Positions 18,231 to 26,241 of a DNA stretch of 54,077 nt are shown here, in pieces. Made by a program: the position numbers and the translations under genes. Source of the stretch: Rhodoplanes elegans (lineage in GTDB: Bacteria; Pseudomonadota; Alphaproteobacteria; Rhizobiales; Xanthobacteraceae); assembly GCF_016653355.1 (NCBI RefSeq), contig NZ_NHSK01000090.1, positions 1 through 54,077 on the forward strand. Reading direction: 5' to 3'. Numbering within the stretch: the stretch's first letter is position 1; each line of letters begins with the position of its first letter. The notes beneath the pieces were generated by a model, which had not been told where the DNA came from, did no database searches, and was given only the letters and a program-made list of their open reading frames with translations.

Positions 18231-19727
18231 TCACACCGTAACGGGCTTGTCGGCGAGCGCCGACACGGACGTCGGCAGCGCAGCAGGCACCACCATCGGC
18301 CGCATCGCGGCGAGATCCGGCATGGCACCGACCGCGAGGCCCGGGGCCGCCGCGATCGAGCCGAGCGACACGGCGCCGTCCCGGATGGCGAGGCGCGCGC
18401 GGGCGTTCGTGCGGGCATAGAGATCCGGATGGGCGACGAGGAACCGACCCTGCTCCGCGTCCGAGGCGCCCGCCATGCCGTCGACATAGTGATGCCCGTT
18501 GCGCTCCACATGGGTCATGCCCACGAGGGTCGCGAGCGCGAGATCCTGCTGCACCGCGACGCCGGCCTGCGTGGTGAGATCCTCGGCCGACATGAAGGCG
18601 CGCGCAACCCCCGTCGCGCCGTCGCCGGCGTTCCAGTGCGCGACGCGGGCGCGATTGATCAAGGCGCGATAAAATCCCTTGCACGACTTCGCCGAGATTC
18701 CGCGGTAGCCGAGCGCCCGGGCGCGCGGGAACACGTCGAGATCGCTGTCCGATTCGTCGACCTCGACCGGCACCAGGGCGGCGAGCGCGTGCACGGGCTC
18801 GGCGAGCGCGCGGGCGCGGCCGATCGGCTGCTCGATGTGCTGGGTCGACGCCACCATGCGAGCGAGTCGCGGCGTCTCGCCCATGCGGCGCCACAGCGCT
18901 ACGACGGCGTCGACCGTGTCGTACTGCTCGTTGCCGTCGAGCGTGACGACGTAAGGCTCGGCGACGCGATCGATCACGGCGGCGATGCCTTCGAGCCGCG
19001 CGATGTCGGCGGCGATGTCGCCCGATACCTTCAGCTTGAAGTGACGGTGGCCGTAGGCGGCGACGACCTCCTCGAGACTCTCGGGCAGACCGTCGTCGAG
19101 CCTGTGGCCGGCCGTCTCGGCGCGGGTGAGCGCATCGACCATGCCGACCGTGTGGCGCACGAAGATCGACGGCGCGGGCTTCAGGCCCGCGAGGAACCGT
19201 TCCAGATCGAACCCTTCGAGATCGGGCGCGCCCTGCCCCGTGAGACCGACGCGGTTCGCTGCCACCAGCGCGAAGGCCGGGACGCCCTCGATGCGGGCCA
19301 GCGCGTCGAGGATCGCGCGCTCGATCTCGGCGATGCCGAACGAGGCGACGAGCCCGTTCAGCCCGGCCGCCGCGCAGGCGGCGCGATGCGCCGGCTCGAT
19401 CGTGGCGGAGAGACCGAAGGCCGTGCCCTCACCGGCGGCGAGAAACTGCTCGCGTGCGATCGACAGCGAAGCGCGGAGCTGATCGAAGTTCTGCTCGTTG
19501 GTGAGGTCCGGCGACTTGTCGAACCATTTCGGCACCATCAACTGGGCCGCGATGCCGTCGCCTTCGCGCCCATCCGCGAGCCGGATGCGCACCGTCGTGA
19601 AGATCTGCGGCGCCTCACGCAGCGTCACCACGCCGAAGCGGAACGGCAGCCGCAGGGAGACGGGCCGCTCGTGGAACGTGGCGGAGAGAAGACACAGGCG
19701 CGGGGCGTCGGCTGTCGCTGCATTCAT
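18231..19727 (-). CDS. Enolase-superfamily (mandelate racemase/muconate lactonizing-like) enzyme
   Basis: A 498-residue enolase-superfamily enzyme, longer than the usual 350-400 residues. The barrel shows the catalytic elements: KLK near residue 230 (KxK base), LDGNEQY near 262, HIEQPIG, VEVDESDSD near 323 (metal ligands) and SAKSCKGFYRAL near 346 (second-side lysine). It should therefore abstract an alpha-proton from a carboxylate substrate, as racemases and acid-sugar dehydratases do. ATG 19727 was chosen; the frame also allows GTG/ATG starts up to 24 bases upstream. An operator-like palindrome lies 109 bases upstream. The partner genes (TctCBA, isomerase-like and Gfo/Idh proteins) suggest catabolism of a hydroxy-acid or sugar acid. 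Confidence 0.75.
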   Translation of the reverse strand: MNAATADAPRLCLLSATFHERPVSLRLPFRFGVVTLREAPQIFTTVRIRLADGREGDGIAAQLMVPKWFDKSPDLTNEQNFDQLRASLSIAREQFLAAGEGTAFGLSATIEPAHRAACAAAGLNGLVASFGIAEIERAILDALARIEGVPAFALVAANRVGLTGQGAPDLEGFDLERFLAGLKPAPSIFVRHTVGMVDALTRAETAGHRLDDGLPESLEEVVAAYGHRHFKLKVSGDIAADIARLEGIAAVIDRVAEPYVVTLDGNEQYDTVDAVVALWRRMGETPRLARMVASTQHIEQPIGRARALAEPVHALAALVPVEVDESDSDLDVFPRARALGYRGISAKSCKGFYRALINRARVAHWNAGDGATGVARAFMSAEDLTTQAGVAVQQDLALATLVGMTHVERNGHHYVDGMAGASDAEQGRFLVAHPDLYARTNARARLAIRDGAVSLGSIAAAPGLAVGAMPDLAAMRPMVVPAALPTSVSALADKPVTV

Positions 19728-19835
19728 GGCCGACACCCGCCCGCCAGCCACGCGGCCGCACCGGGCGCGGCCGTGTCACGAGGTCCATAGATGCGCCGCC
19801 GACAAGACCCGGTCACGGGCAGCTCCTCTCATCTA

Positions 19836-19851
19836 ATAACCAACTGGTTAC
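19836..19851. promoter_or_regulatory. Operator-like palindrome ATAACCAACTGGTTAC
   Basis: Arms TAACC and GGTTA are inverted around four bases. The sequence is nearly identical to GTAACCGCCTGGTTAC upstream of the Gfo/Idh gene (21458-21473), and both sit in otherwise non-conserved intergenic DNA. Size and symmetry fit a TetR-family operator. The regulator at 21780-22454 is the obvious candidate, by inference. Confidence 0.6.
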
Positions 19852-20130
19852 ATCTGGACCGAGAGTGTCGCAAGACCCGAAGCCGCCCCGCCCGACAAGA
19901 TCCGCCATGCGGACATCGCAGGCGACGCGTCACAAAGCCTCGGCGCGACGTGAGGAATTGCTGCGTCTGCGAAGCGCCTGTGGAATCCTACCGTCCGTAA
20001 AACTGCGAAGCACGCCAGCGACGGCCCCCGACGAGACGACAATGGCCGGGACGAGCCCGGCCATCGTGCTTGGACATTCGTATCGCCTGCGCACCGCACC
20101 GGCAGCACTTCAGCCGCGATTCTCATCCCC

Positions 20131-20222
20131 TCGTCATGGCCGGGGTCGTCCCGACGATCCACCATCGTGCTCTTACGATGCGTCAGCTCGCGGATGCCCG
20201 CGACGAGCGCGGGCATGACGCG
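20131..20222. repeat. Dispersed palindromic repeat, CGTCATGGCCGGG family, copy 2
   Basis: Begins with TCGTCATGGCCGGGG and ends with GGGCATGACGCG, with internal stems CGATCCACCATCG and GCCCGCGACGAGCGCGGGC. It shares both outer arms with copies at 5476, 23283 and 43727. It lies immediately downstream of the Gfo/Idh stop codon and may end that transcript. Confidence 0.7.
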
Positions 20223-20242
20223 TCACGGGAGTCGAAGGCGCC

Positions 20243-21403
20243 TCACACCGTCAGCTTCGGCACGTCGAGCCAGCGGCGCTCCTGCCAGCTCTTCAGGCCG
20301 AGCTCGGCGAGCTGCACGCCCTTGGCGCCTTCGAGGAGGCCGTGCGCCCACGGGCCGTCCGCGACGACGTGGCGGATGAAGTTCTCCCACTGGATCTTGA
20401 AGCCGTTGTCGTACTCGAAATTGTCCGGGACCTCCTCCCACTGGTCGTAGAAGTTCATGGTCTGCGGGACATCCGGATTCCAGATCGGCCGCGGCGTGTT
20501 GACCCGATGCTGGGTCCAGCACTTGGAGAGGCCGGCGACGGCCGAGCCGTGGGTGCCGTCGACCTGGAAGGTAACGAGGTCGTCACGACGCACGCGCACG
20601 CACCACGACGAGTTCATGTGAGCGATCACGCCGCCTTCGAGCTCGAAGGTCGCGTAGGCGGCGTCGTCGGCGTCGGCCACGTAGGTCTTGCCGGTCTCGT
20701 CGACGCGGCTCGGGATGTGGGTGGCGCCGAGGCAGCTCACCGCCTTCACCTCGCCGAACAGATTGTCGAGCACGTAGCGCCAGTGGCACAGCATGTCGAG
20801 GATGATGCCGCCACCCTCGGCGAGCTTGTAGTTCCAGCTCGGCCGCTGCGCCGGCTGGCCCCAGTCGCCCTCGAACACCCAGTAGCCGAACTCGCCGCGC
20901 ACCGAGAACATGCGGCCGAAGAAGCCGGCCTCCTTCAGCTTGGCGATCTTGCGCAAGCCCGGCAGGAACAGCTTGTCCTGCACGACGCCATGCTTGATGC
21001 CGCGTTCCTTGGCGAGCCTGGCGATCGCCAGCGCCTTGTCGACCGTGTCGGCGATCGGCTTCTCACAATAGATGTGCTTGCCGGCCGCGATCGCCTGCGT
21101 GATCAGATCGGCGCGCGCCTGCGTGGTCGCCGCGTCGAAGAAGATGGTGTCGTCGGGGTTCTTCAGCGCCGCGGCGAGATCCGAGGTGGTGCGCTCGATG
21201 CCGTACTGGCGGCCCAGCGCCGCGACCTTCTCGGCGTTGCGGCCGACCAGGATCGGATCCGGCATCACGCGATCGCCGTTGGGGAGCACGACGCCGCCCT
21301 GCGCCCGGATGGCGACGATGGAGCGCACCAGATGCTGGTTGAGACCCATGCGCCCGGTGACGCCGTGCATGATGATGCCGAGCTTCTTGGTGGCCACTTG
21401 CAT
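20243..21403 (-). CDS. Gfo/Idh/MocA family NAD(P)-dependent oxidoreductase
   Basis: A 386-residue dehydrogenase of the glucose-fructose oxidoreductase/inositol dehydrogenase family. The Rossmann motif is near the N-terminus (IIMHGVTGRMGLNQHLVRS). The family signature EKPIADTVDKALAIARLA contains the EKP lysine near residue 115. The C-terminal half forms the alpha/beta sheet domain (EFGYWVFEGDWGQPAQRPSW). ATG 21403 is preceded by AGGCGAGG and lies 55 bases from an operator-like palindrome. It likely oxidises or reduces a sugar, polyol or related hydroxy compound with NAD(P). The palindrome shared with the enolase-like gene suggests one pathway. Substrate unknown. Confidence 0.82.
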   Translation of the reverse strand: MQVATKKLGIIMHGVTGRMGLNQHLVRSIVAIRAQGGVVLPNGDRVMPDPILVGRNAEKVAALGRQYGIERTTSDLAAALKNPDDTIFFDAATTQARADLITQAIAAGKHIYCEKPIADTVDKALAIARLAKERGIKHGVVQDKLFLPGLRKIAKLKEAGFFGRMFSVRGEFGYWVFEGDWGQPAQRPSWNYKLAEGGGIILDMLCHWRYVLDNLFGEVKAVSCLGATHIPSRVDETGKTYVADADDAAYATFELEGGVIAHMNSSWCVRVRRDDLVTFQVDGTHGSAVAGLSKCWTQHRVNTPRPIWNPDVPQTMNFYDQWEEVPDNFEYDNGFKIQWENFIRHVVADGPWAHGLLEGAKGVQLAELGLKSWQERRWLDVPKLTV

Positions 21404-21457
21404 GCCTCGCCTAATGTGAAAAAACGCGAAGACGGTCCTCACCGGCAGCCGCCGCAA

Positions 21458-21473
21458 GTAACCGCCTGGTTAC
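21458..21473. promoter_or_regulatory. Operator-like palindrome GTAACCGCCTGGTTAC
   Basis: A perfect 6-base inverted repeat (GTAACC/GGTTAC) with a 4-base spacer, 55 bases upstream of the Gfo/Idh start codon. It matches the palindrome upstream of the enolase-like gene at 13 of 16 positions or better in both arms. It is a probable binding site for the TetR protein encoded about 300 bases upstream. Confidence 0.62.
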
Positions 21474-21641
21474 AAATCACCACGACGCCGGGAGACCGTC
21501 AAGCGCCTTGTCACATTCAAAAATGCAGCCCGGCTTCGCGCTCCGGCATGGCTGCCCGATGCGCCGACTTCGCTGCGCTGCAGCAAGGCAACCTCGGCTT
21601 TGAAATAGCGTTGGGTCCGGGGCGCTTCACCCCGACCCGTC

Positions 21642-21680
21642 ATTCCGGGGCGCGGACCTTCAGGTCCGCGAGCCCGGAAT
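21642..21680. repeat. Inverted repeat ATTCCGGGGCGCGGACCT type
   Basis: Arms ATTCCGGGGCGCGGACCT and AGGTCCGCGAGCCCGGAAT pair almost completely around a TC loop, making a long hairpin just downstream of the TetR gene (minus strand). It could terminate the TetR transcript. It looks like a dispersed repeat of related genomes rather than a gene-specific site. Confidence 0.6.
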
Positions 21681-21779
21681 CCATACCCCCGGTGCCGATT
21701 GCTCTCGTGAGACAGGGCGTATGGGTCTCGCGCTCCGCGCTCGCGCCGCCCCGGGACGACCAGCGCCCCGCCAGGCTGC

Positions 21780-22454
21780 TCACGGCCGCAGATAGGCCAG
21801 CACCACGTCCTCGATGTGCCGGCCGCGGGCCTCGAGGCTCGCCGGATCGTCCATGCTGCGGCCGAAGATGGTGGCGAGCGTGTAGCGGTTGGAGAGATAG
21901 AAGAAGCCGAGCGACGCGATCGAGATGTAGAGCTGCACCGGATCGATGCCGGGCCGGATGACGCCCTTCTCCGCCCCGCGCGCGAGCTGATGCGACAGGG
22001 TGGCGACCAGCGGCGAGTGCAGGTCGCGGATGCGGGACGACTGCTTCAGAAATCGCGCGCGGTGGAGATTCTCGGTGCCGAGCAGGCTGAGAAACTCCGG
22101 ATGGTCGATGAAGTAGCGCCAGGTGAAGCGGACCAGCTCGCAGATGGCGTCGAGCGGCTCGCGGTCGCCGAGATGCAGGTCGCCCTCGGCATGGCGGATC
22201 GCCGAATAGGTCGCCTCCAGGACCGCGACGTAGAGCCCCTCCTTGCCACCGAAATAGTGGTAGATCATCCGCTTGTTTACACCGGACCGCTTGGCGATGG
22301 TGTCGACGCGGGCGCCGGTGAGGCCCTTGGCGCGGAACTCGTGGGTCGCCGCCTCCAGGATCGCGGCGCGGGTGCGGACGGGATCGCGCGGACCGGTCGG
22401 CCGTTTCGGGGGGACGGCCTTCGGGGGATCCGTCTCGGAGGAAGTCGCGTCCAT
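21780..22454 (-). CDS. TetR/AcrR family transcriptional regulator
   Basis: A 224-residue regulator. The N-terminal TetR domain is clear: TRAAILEAATHEFRAKGL, the recognition helix region VDTIAKRSGVNKRMIYHYF and GGKEGLY. The C-terminal ligand domain (FTWRYFIDHPEFLSLLGTEN onward) has no obvious relative I can name. Start ATG 22454 was chosen because it has GGCGAGG upstream and the usual short Pro/Lys-rich N-terminal tail; ATG 22505 is possible. It sits between the Liv transport operon and the Gfo/Idh gene. Two 16-bp palindromes upstream of the Gfo/Idh and enolase-like genes are plausible targets; none is seen before its own gene. Confidence 0.85.
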   Translation of the reverse strand: MDATSSETDPPKAVPPKRPTGPRDPVRTRAAILEAATHEFRAKGLTGARVDTIAKRSGVNKRMIYHYFGGKEGLYVAVLEATYSAIRHAEGDLHLGDREPLDAICELVRFTWRYFIDHPEFLSLLGTENLHRARFLKQSSRIRDLHSPLVATLSHQLARGAEKGVIRPGIDPVQLYISIASLGFFYLSNRYTLATIFGRSMDDPASLEARGRHIEDVVLAYLRP

Positions 22455-22535
22455 GGCCTCGCCTGCGGCGGAGTCGCGCTGCCGCCCGGGAGCACCATAC
22501 AGCATTGTTTTCGTCTGCGGCACTCGCTCGCGCTG

Positions 22536-22563
22536 GATCACACCCGCAGATCACACCTGCAGA

Positions 22564-22574
<11 letters not shown>
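22536..22574. repeat. Three tandem 13-base repeats across the livF stop codon
   Basis: Three head-to-tail units, GATCACACCCGCA, GATCACACCTGCA and GATCACACCTGCA, occupy 22536-22574. The livF stop codon (22564-22566) lies in the last unit, so the end of LivF (LQV, stop) is encoded by the repeat. Because 13 is not a multiple of three, gain or loss of a unit downstream of the stop leaves LivF unchanged, but changes in the coding unit would alter its tail. Confidence 0.75.
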
Positions 22575-23259
<685 letters not shown>

Positions 23260-23282
23260 GGGGCGCCCCGGCATTCCGACGT

Positions 23283-23366
23283 CGTCATGCCCGGCCTTGT
23301 GCCGGGCATCCACGTCTTTGCGTGGCGCCAAGGCGTGGATGGCCGGGACAAGCCCGGCCATGACGG
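23283..23366. repeat. Dispersed palindromic repeat, CGTCATGCCCGG family, copy 3
   Basis: Starts CGTCATGCCCGGCCTTGT and ends CAAGCCCGGCCATGACGG, with the internal pair GCCGGGCATCCACG/CGTGGATGGCCGG. It sits between livG and livF. Read on the minus strand it yields the false N-terminal peptide MAGLVPAIHALAPRKD ahead of LivF. Confidence 0.8.
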
Positions 23367-23386
23367 AGGATGGAGCGAAACACCGC

Positions 23387-24148
23387 TCATCGCTCGAACT
23401 CGATCTCGTCGCCGAGATACGCTGCGACGACCTGGGGGTCCTCGCGCACCTCGTCGGGGCGGCCGCCGAGCAGGATGCGGCCGTAGATCAGCACCGAGAT
23501 GTGGTCGGCGAGCGCGAACACGGCGGTCATGTCGTGCTCGACCAGCATCATGGCGAAGCGCCCTTTCAGCCGGCGCAACACCGTGATCAGGCGCGCCGTC
23601 TCCTCGCGGCCGGTGCCGGCCATCGGCTCGTCGAGCAGCAGGAGCTTCGGCTCGGTGACGATCGCCATGGCGAGTTCGAGCGCCCGCTTCTCGCCGTGCG
23701 AGAGATGGCCGGCCGGCACGTCGGCGCGCGCGGCGAGCCCGACCTCGGCGAGCGCGGCCATCGCCGGGCGGTTGAGCGCCGGCTCGGCGGCGGCGTCGCC
23801 GAACAGGCGGAAGCTCGTGCCGGCGCGCGCCTGCACGGCGATGGCGACGTTCTCCAGCGCCGAGAAGTTCGGCAGCACCGAGGTGATCTGGAACGTGCGG
23901 GCGAGCCCGCGCCGCGCCCGCTCGTGCGGGGCGAGCCGGGTGACGTCGTGGCCGGCGAACAGGATCTGGCCGGAGTCGGAGGGCAGCACGCCGGAGATCT
24001 GGTTGATCAGCGTCGTCTTGCCGGCGCCGTTCGGGCCGATCACGGCGTGCAGCTCGCCGGGCGCGACCGCGAGGTCGACCGAGTCGGTGACGACGAGGCC
24101 GCCGAACTGCTTTCGCAGGCTCTTCAACATCAGGATCGGCTCAGCCAC
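23387..24148 (-). CDS. livG: Branched-chain amino acid-type ABC transporter ATP-binding protein LivG
   Basis: A 253-residue ATPase. Walker A is GPNGAGKTTLINQI, the signature is LSHGEKRALELAMAIV and Walker B is LLLLDEPMAG, followed by the LivG-type C-terminal tail ending in VVAAYLGDEIEFER. GTG 24148 was chosen as start because GGAGG stands 7 bases upstream; ATG 24130 is internal. It overlaps the livM stop by 8 bases. It is part of the Liv-type importer; the substrate may be an amino acid, an aromatic acid or another small amphipathic acid. Confidence 0.88.
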   Translation of the reverse strand: MAEPILMLKSLRKQFGGLVVTDSVDLAVAPGELHAVIGPNGAGKTTLINQISGVLPSDSGQILFAGHDVTRLAPHERARRGLARTFQITSVLPNFSALENVAIAVQARAGTSFRLFGDAAAEPALNRPAMAALAEVGLAARADVPAGHLSHGEKRALELAMAIVTEPKLLLLDEPMAGTGREETARLITVLRRLKGRFAMMLVEHDMTAVFALADHISVLIYGRILLGGRPDEVREDPQVVAAYLGDEIEFER

Positions 24149-25148
24149 GGCGCAGCCTCCGGCTCACGGCGCCGGCGAGCGCCGTCGCGATGCCGAGCAA
24201 TCCGCCGCGCACGAACACGACGACCAGCACCAGGAGCGGGCCGAAGATCATCTTCCAGTGCTCGGTCAGGCCGGCGAGCCACTCCTCCAGCAGCAGGAAC
24301 GCGGCGGCCCCGACGATGGCGCCGTGCAGGGTGCCGAGCCCGCCGAGCAGCACCATGATGATCAGCTCGCCGGACCGCTGCCACGACATGTAGGCCGGGC
24401 TGACGAACTCGGTCGCGTTGGCGAGCAGGAACCCGGCGAGCCCGCCGATCATGCCGGCGATCACATAGGCGGCGAGCTGGAAGCGATAGACCCGGTAGCC
24501 GAGCGTCGTCATTCTAAGCGCATTGTCCTTGGCGCCGCGCAGCACCCGGCCGAAGCGCGACGCGACGAGGGCGCGGCAGAACAGGTAGACGGCGATCATC
24601 ACGGCGAGCACGACGTAGTAGAAGGCGAGCGGCCGGTCGAGCACGGCGAGGCCGAAGAGCGTCGTGCGGTCGTGGATGGTCAGCCCGTCGTCGCCGCCAT
24701 AGGGCGCGAGCGAGGAGGCCGTGAAGAACGCCATCTGGCCGAAGGCCAGCGTGATCATGATGAAGTAGACGCCCTTGGTGCGCAGGCAGACGAGCCCGGT
24801 GACGAAGGCGAACAGGCCGGCAGCCACGAGCGCGGCCGGCAGCGCGACCACAAGGTCGTTGGCCTCGTGCGCGTCGAGGATGCCGACCGCATAGGCGCCG
24901 ATGCCGACGAAGGCCGCCTGCCCGAACGTCACCAGCGCGGCGTGCCCGATCAAGAGCTCGACCGACAGCGCCGCGATGGCGAAGATCATCACCCGGGCGA
25001 ACAGATCGAGCAGGTAGCCGGCCGACAGCGCCAGTGCGCCGACGGGCAGCGCCGCCAGGAGCGCGAAGAGGACGAGCGGCAGGACGACGCCGCGGCGCGG
25101 CCGGCGGGCCGCCGGAGCCGTGTCACCCGGAACCGCCGCGAGCGTCAT
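24141..25148 (-). CDS. livM: Branched-chain amino acid-type ABC transporter permease LivM
   Basis: A 335-residue membrane protein with about nine hydrophobic helices. The family EAA-like segment FGRVLRGAKDNALRMTTLGY and the motif GGLGTLHGAIVGA are typical of LivM. ATG 25148 follows the livH stop with one base between. It pairs with LivH to form the membrane channel of the importer. Confidence 0.88.
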   Translation of the reverse strand: MTLAAVPGDTAPAARRPRRGVVLPLVLFALLAALPVGALALSAGYLLDLFARVMIFAIAALSVELLIGHAALVTFGQAAFVGIGAYAVGILDAHEANDLVVALPAALVAAGLFAFVTGLVCLRTKGVYFIMITLAFGQMAFFTASSLAPYGGDDGLTIHDRTTLFGLAVLDRPLAFYYVVLAVMIAVYLFCRALVASRFGRVLRGAKDNALRMTTLGYRVYRFQLAAYVIAGMIGGLAGFLLANATEFVSPAYMSWQRSGELIIMVLLGGLGTLHGAIVGAAAFLLLEEWLAGLTEHWKMIFGPLLVLVVVFVRGGLLGIATALAGAVSRRLRRG

Positions 25149-25149
25149 C

Positions 25150-26073
25150 TCAGCGGCCCTTCGCCGGGAACAGCCCGGTCGGCCGGACATAGAGCACCAC
25201 GGCCATCAGCAGGTAGATCAGCATCGAGGCGAGCGCCGGGCCGACCGTGCGGGCCGTCGAGGACGACAGGAACAGCCGCAGGATGTCGACCGCGAAGGAG
25301 CGGCCGAGCGTGTCGACGAGACCGATCAGCAGGGCCGCCACGAAGGCCCCGCGGATCGAGCCGATGCCGCCGATGACGATCACGACGAAGGCGAGGATCA
25401 GGATGGTGTCGCCCATGCCGGGCTCGACCGACAGGATCGGCGCGATCATGATCCCGGCGAAGCCGGCCAGCATGGCGCCGAAGCCGAACACCAGCGTGAA
25501 CAGGCGGCGGATGTCGACGCCGAGCGCCGAGACCATCTCGGGGTTGGTGGCACCCGCCCGCACCAGCATCCCGACCCGGGTGAACGACACGAGCCCCCAC
25601 AGCAGCACCGCGACCGCGATGCCGGAGCCGATGATGACCAGCCGCCACACCGGGTAGAGAAGGCCGGGGGCGAGCGCGACCGAGCCGGTCAGCACCTCGG
25701 GCACCGGCAGCGACAGGGGCGCGGCGCCCCACACGTATTTCACGGCGCTGTTGAGGAACAGGATGATGCCGAAGGTCGCGATCACGTGGTCGAGGTGGTC
25801 GCGCCCGTAGAGATGGCGGAACACCACGGCCTCCAGCAGCAGACCGAACACCAGCGCGGCGGCGAGCGCCAGCAGGAGCGCGGCGACGAAGCTGCCGGTG
25901 AGCCCGTAGAACATGACGGCCAGATAGGCCCCCAGCATGTACTGGACGCCGTGCGCCAGGTTGATGAAGTCCATCACGCCGAACACGAGCGTCAGCCCGG
26001 CCGCGATCAGGAACAGCAGCACCCCGAGCTGCAGGCCGTTGAGGACTTGGACGACGAGAAGCGTGGTGGACAT
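25150..26073 (-). CDS. livH: Branched-chain amino acid-type ABC transporter permease LivH
   Basis: A 307-residue permease with the LivH N-terminus LLVVQVLNGLQLGVLLFLIA, the motif VFGVMDFINLAHG and the C-terminal GGIGSIRGAFVAALLIGL. ATG 26073 gives the normal length. The frame is open further upstream but there it enters the GTAGGGTGGGC repeat, so the extension is spurious. It is separated from the binding-protein gene by 168 bases filled mainly by that repeat. Confidence 0.88.
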   Translation of the reverse strand: MSTTLLVVQVLNGLQLGVLLFLIAAGLTLVFGVMDFINLAHGVQYMLGAYLAVMFYGLTGSFVAALLLALAAALVFGLLLEAVVFRHLYGRDHLDHVIATFGIILFLNSAVKYVWGAAPLSLPVPEVLTGSVALAPGLLYPVWRLVIIGSGIAVAVLLWGLVSFTRVGMLVRAGATNPEMVSALGVDIRRLFTLVFGFGAMLAGFAGIMIAPILSVEPGMGDTILILAFVVIVIGGIGSIRGAFVAALLIGLVDTLGRSFAVDILRLFLSSSTARTVGPALASMLIYLLMAVVLYVRPTGLFPAKGR

Positions 26074-26114
26074 GAACAGGTCGGATGCGCTCGTTTCACC
26101 TCCCCCCTGGAGGT

Positions 26115-26219
26115 GTAGGGTGGGCAAAGCGAAGCGTGCCCACGCCGTTGATGTCATGCCGGAGCCACGGCGGCCCCGCGGCGTGGGCACGGCGCGTGCG
26201 CGCCTTTGCCCACCCTACG
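26115..26219. repeat. GTAGGGTGGGCAAAG palindromic repeat, copy 2
   Basis: Left arm GTAGGGTGGGCAAAGCGAAG and right arm CGCCTTTGCCCACCCTAC, with an inner inverted pair GTGCCCACGCC/GGCGTGGGCAC. It occupies the gap between the binding-protein gene and livH, within a transport operon, where it could lower read-through from the binding-protein gene into the membrane and ATPase genes. Confidence 0.8.
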
Positions 26220-26241
26220 GCGTCGTGTCCGGCGCCCGCCT

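Larger units (their letters stand above)
19728..20242. other. 515-base intergenic region with operator-like palindrome and repeats
   Basis: No credible gene. It holds the promoter region of the enolase-like gene with the palindrome at 19836-19851. Further on are a short CATGGCCGGG-type inverted arm pair near 20041-20065 and a fuller palindromic repeat at 20131-20222 next to the Gfo/Idh stop codon. Confidence 0.6.
21404..21779. other. 376-base intergenic region between Gfo/Idh and TetR genes
   Basis: No gene seen. Contains the operator-like palindrome at 21458-21473 and a near-perfect inverted repeat at 21642-21680 (arms ATTCCGGG...CCCGGAAT) that belongs to a dispersed repeat type. The stretch next to the Gfo/Idh start (CACATTCAAAAATG, CTAATGTGAAAAAACG) is relatively AT-rich, as expected near a promoter. 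Confidence 0.6.

Noticed and set aside
23260-23361. N-terminal extension of LivF reading MAGLVPAIHALAPRKD
   Set aside because: This peptide is the translation of a dispersed palindromic repeat; the LivF family start is at 23259 (or 23274).
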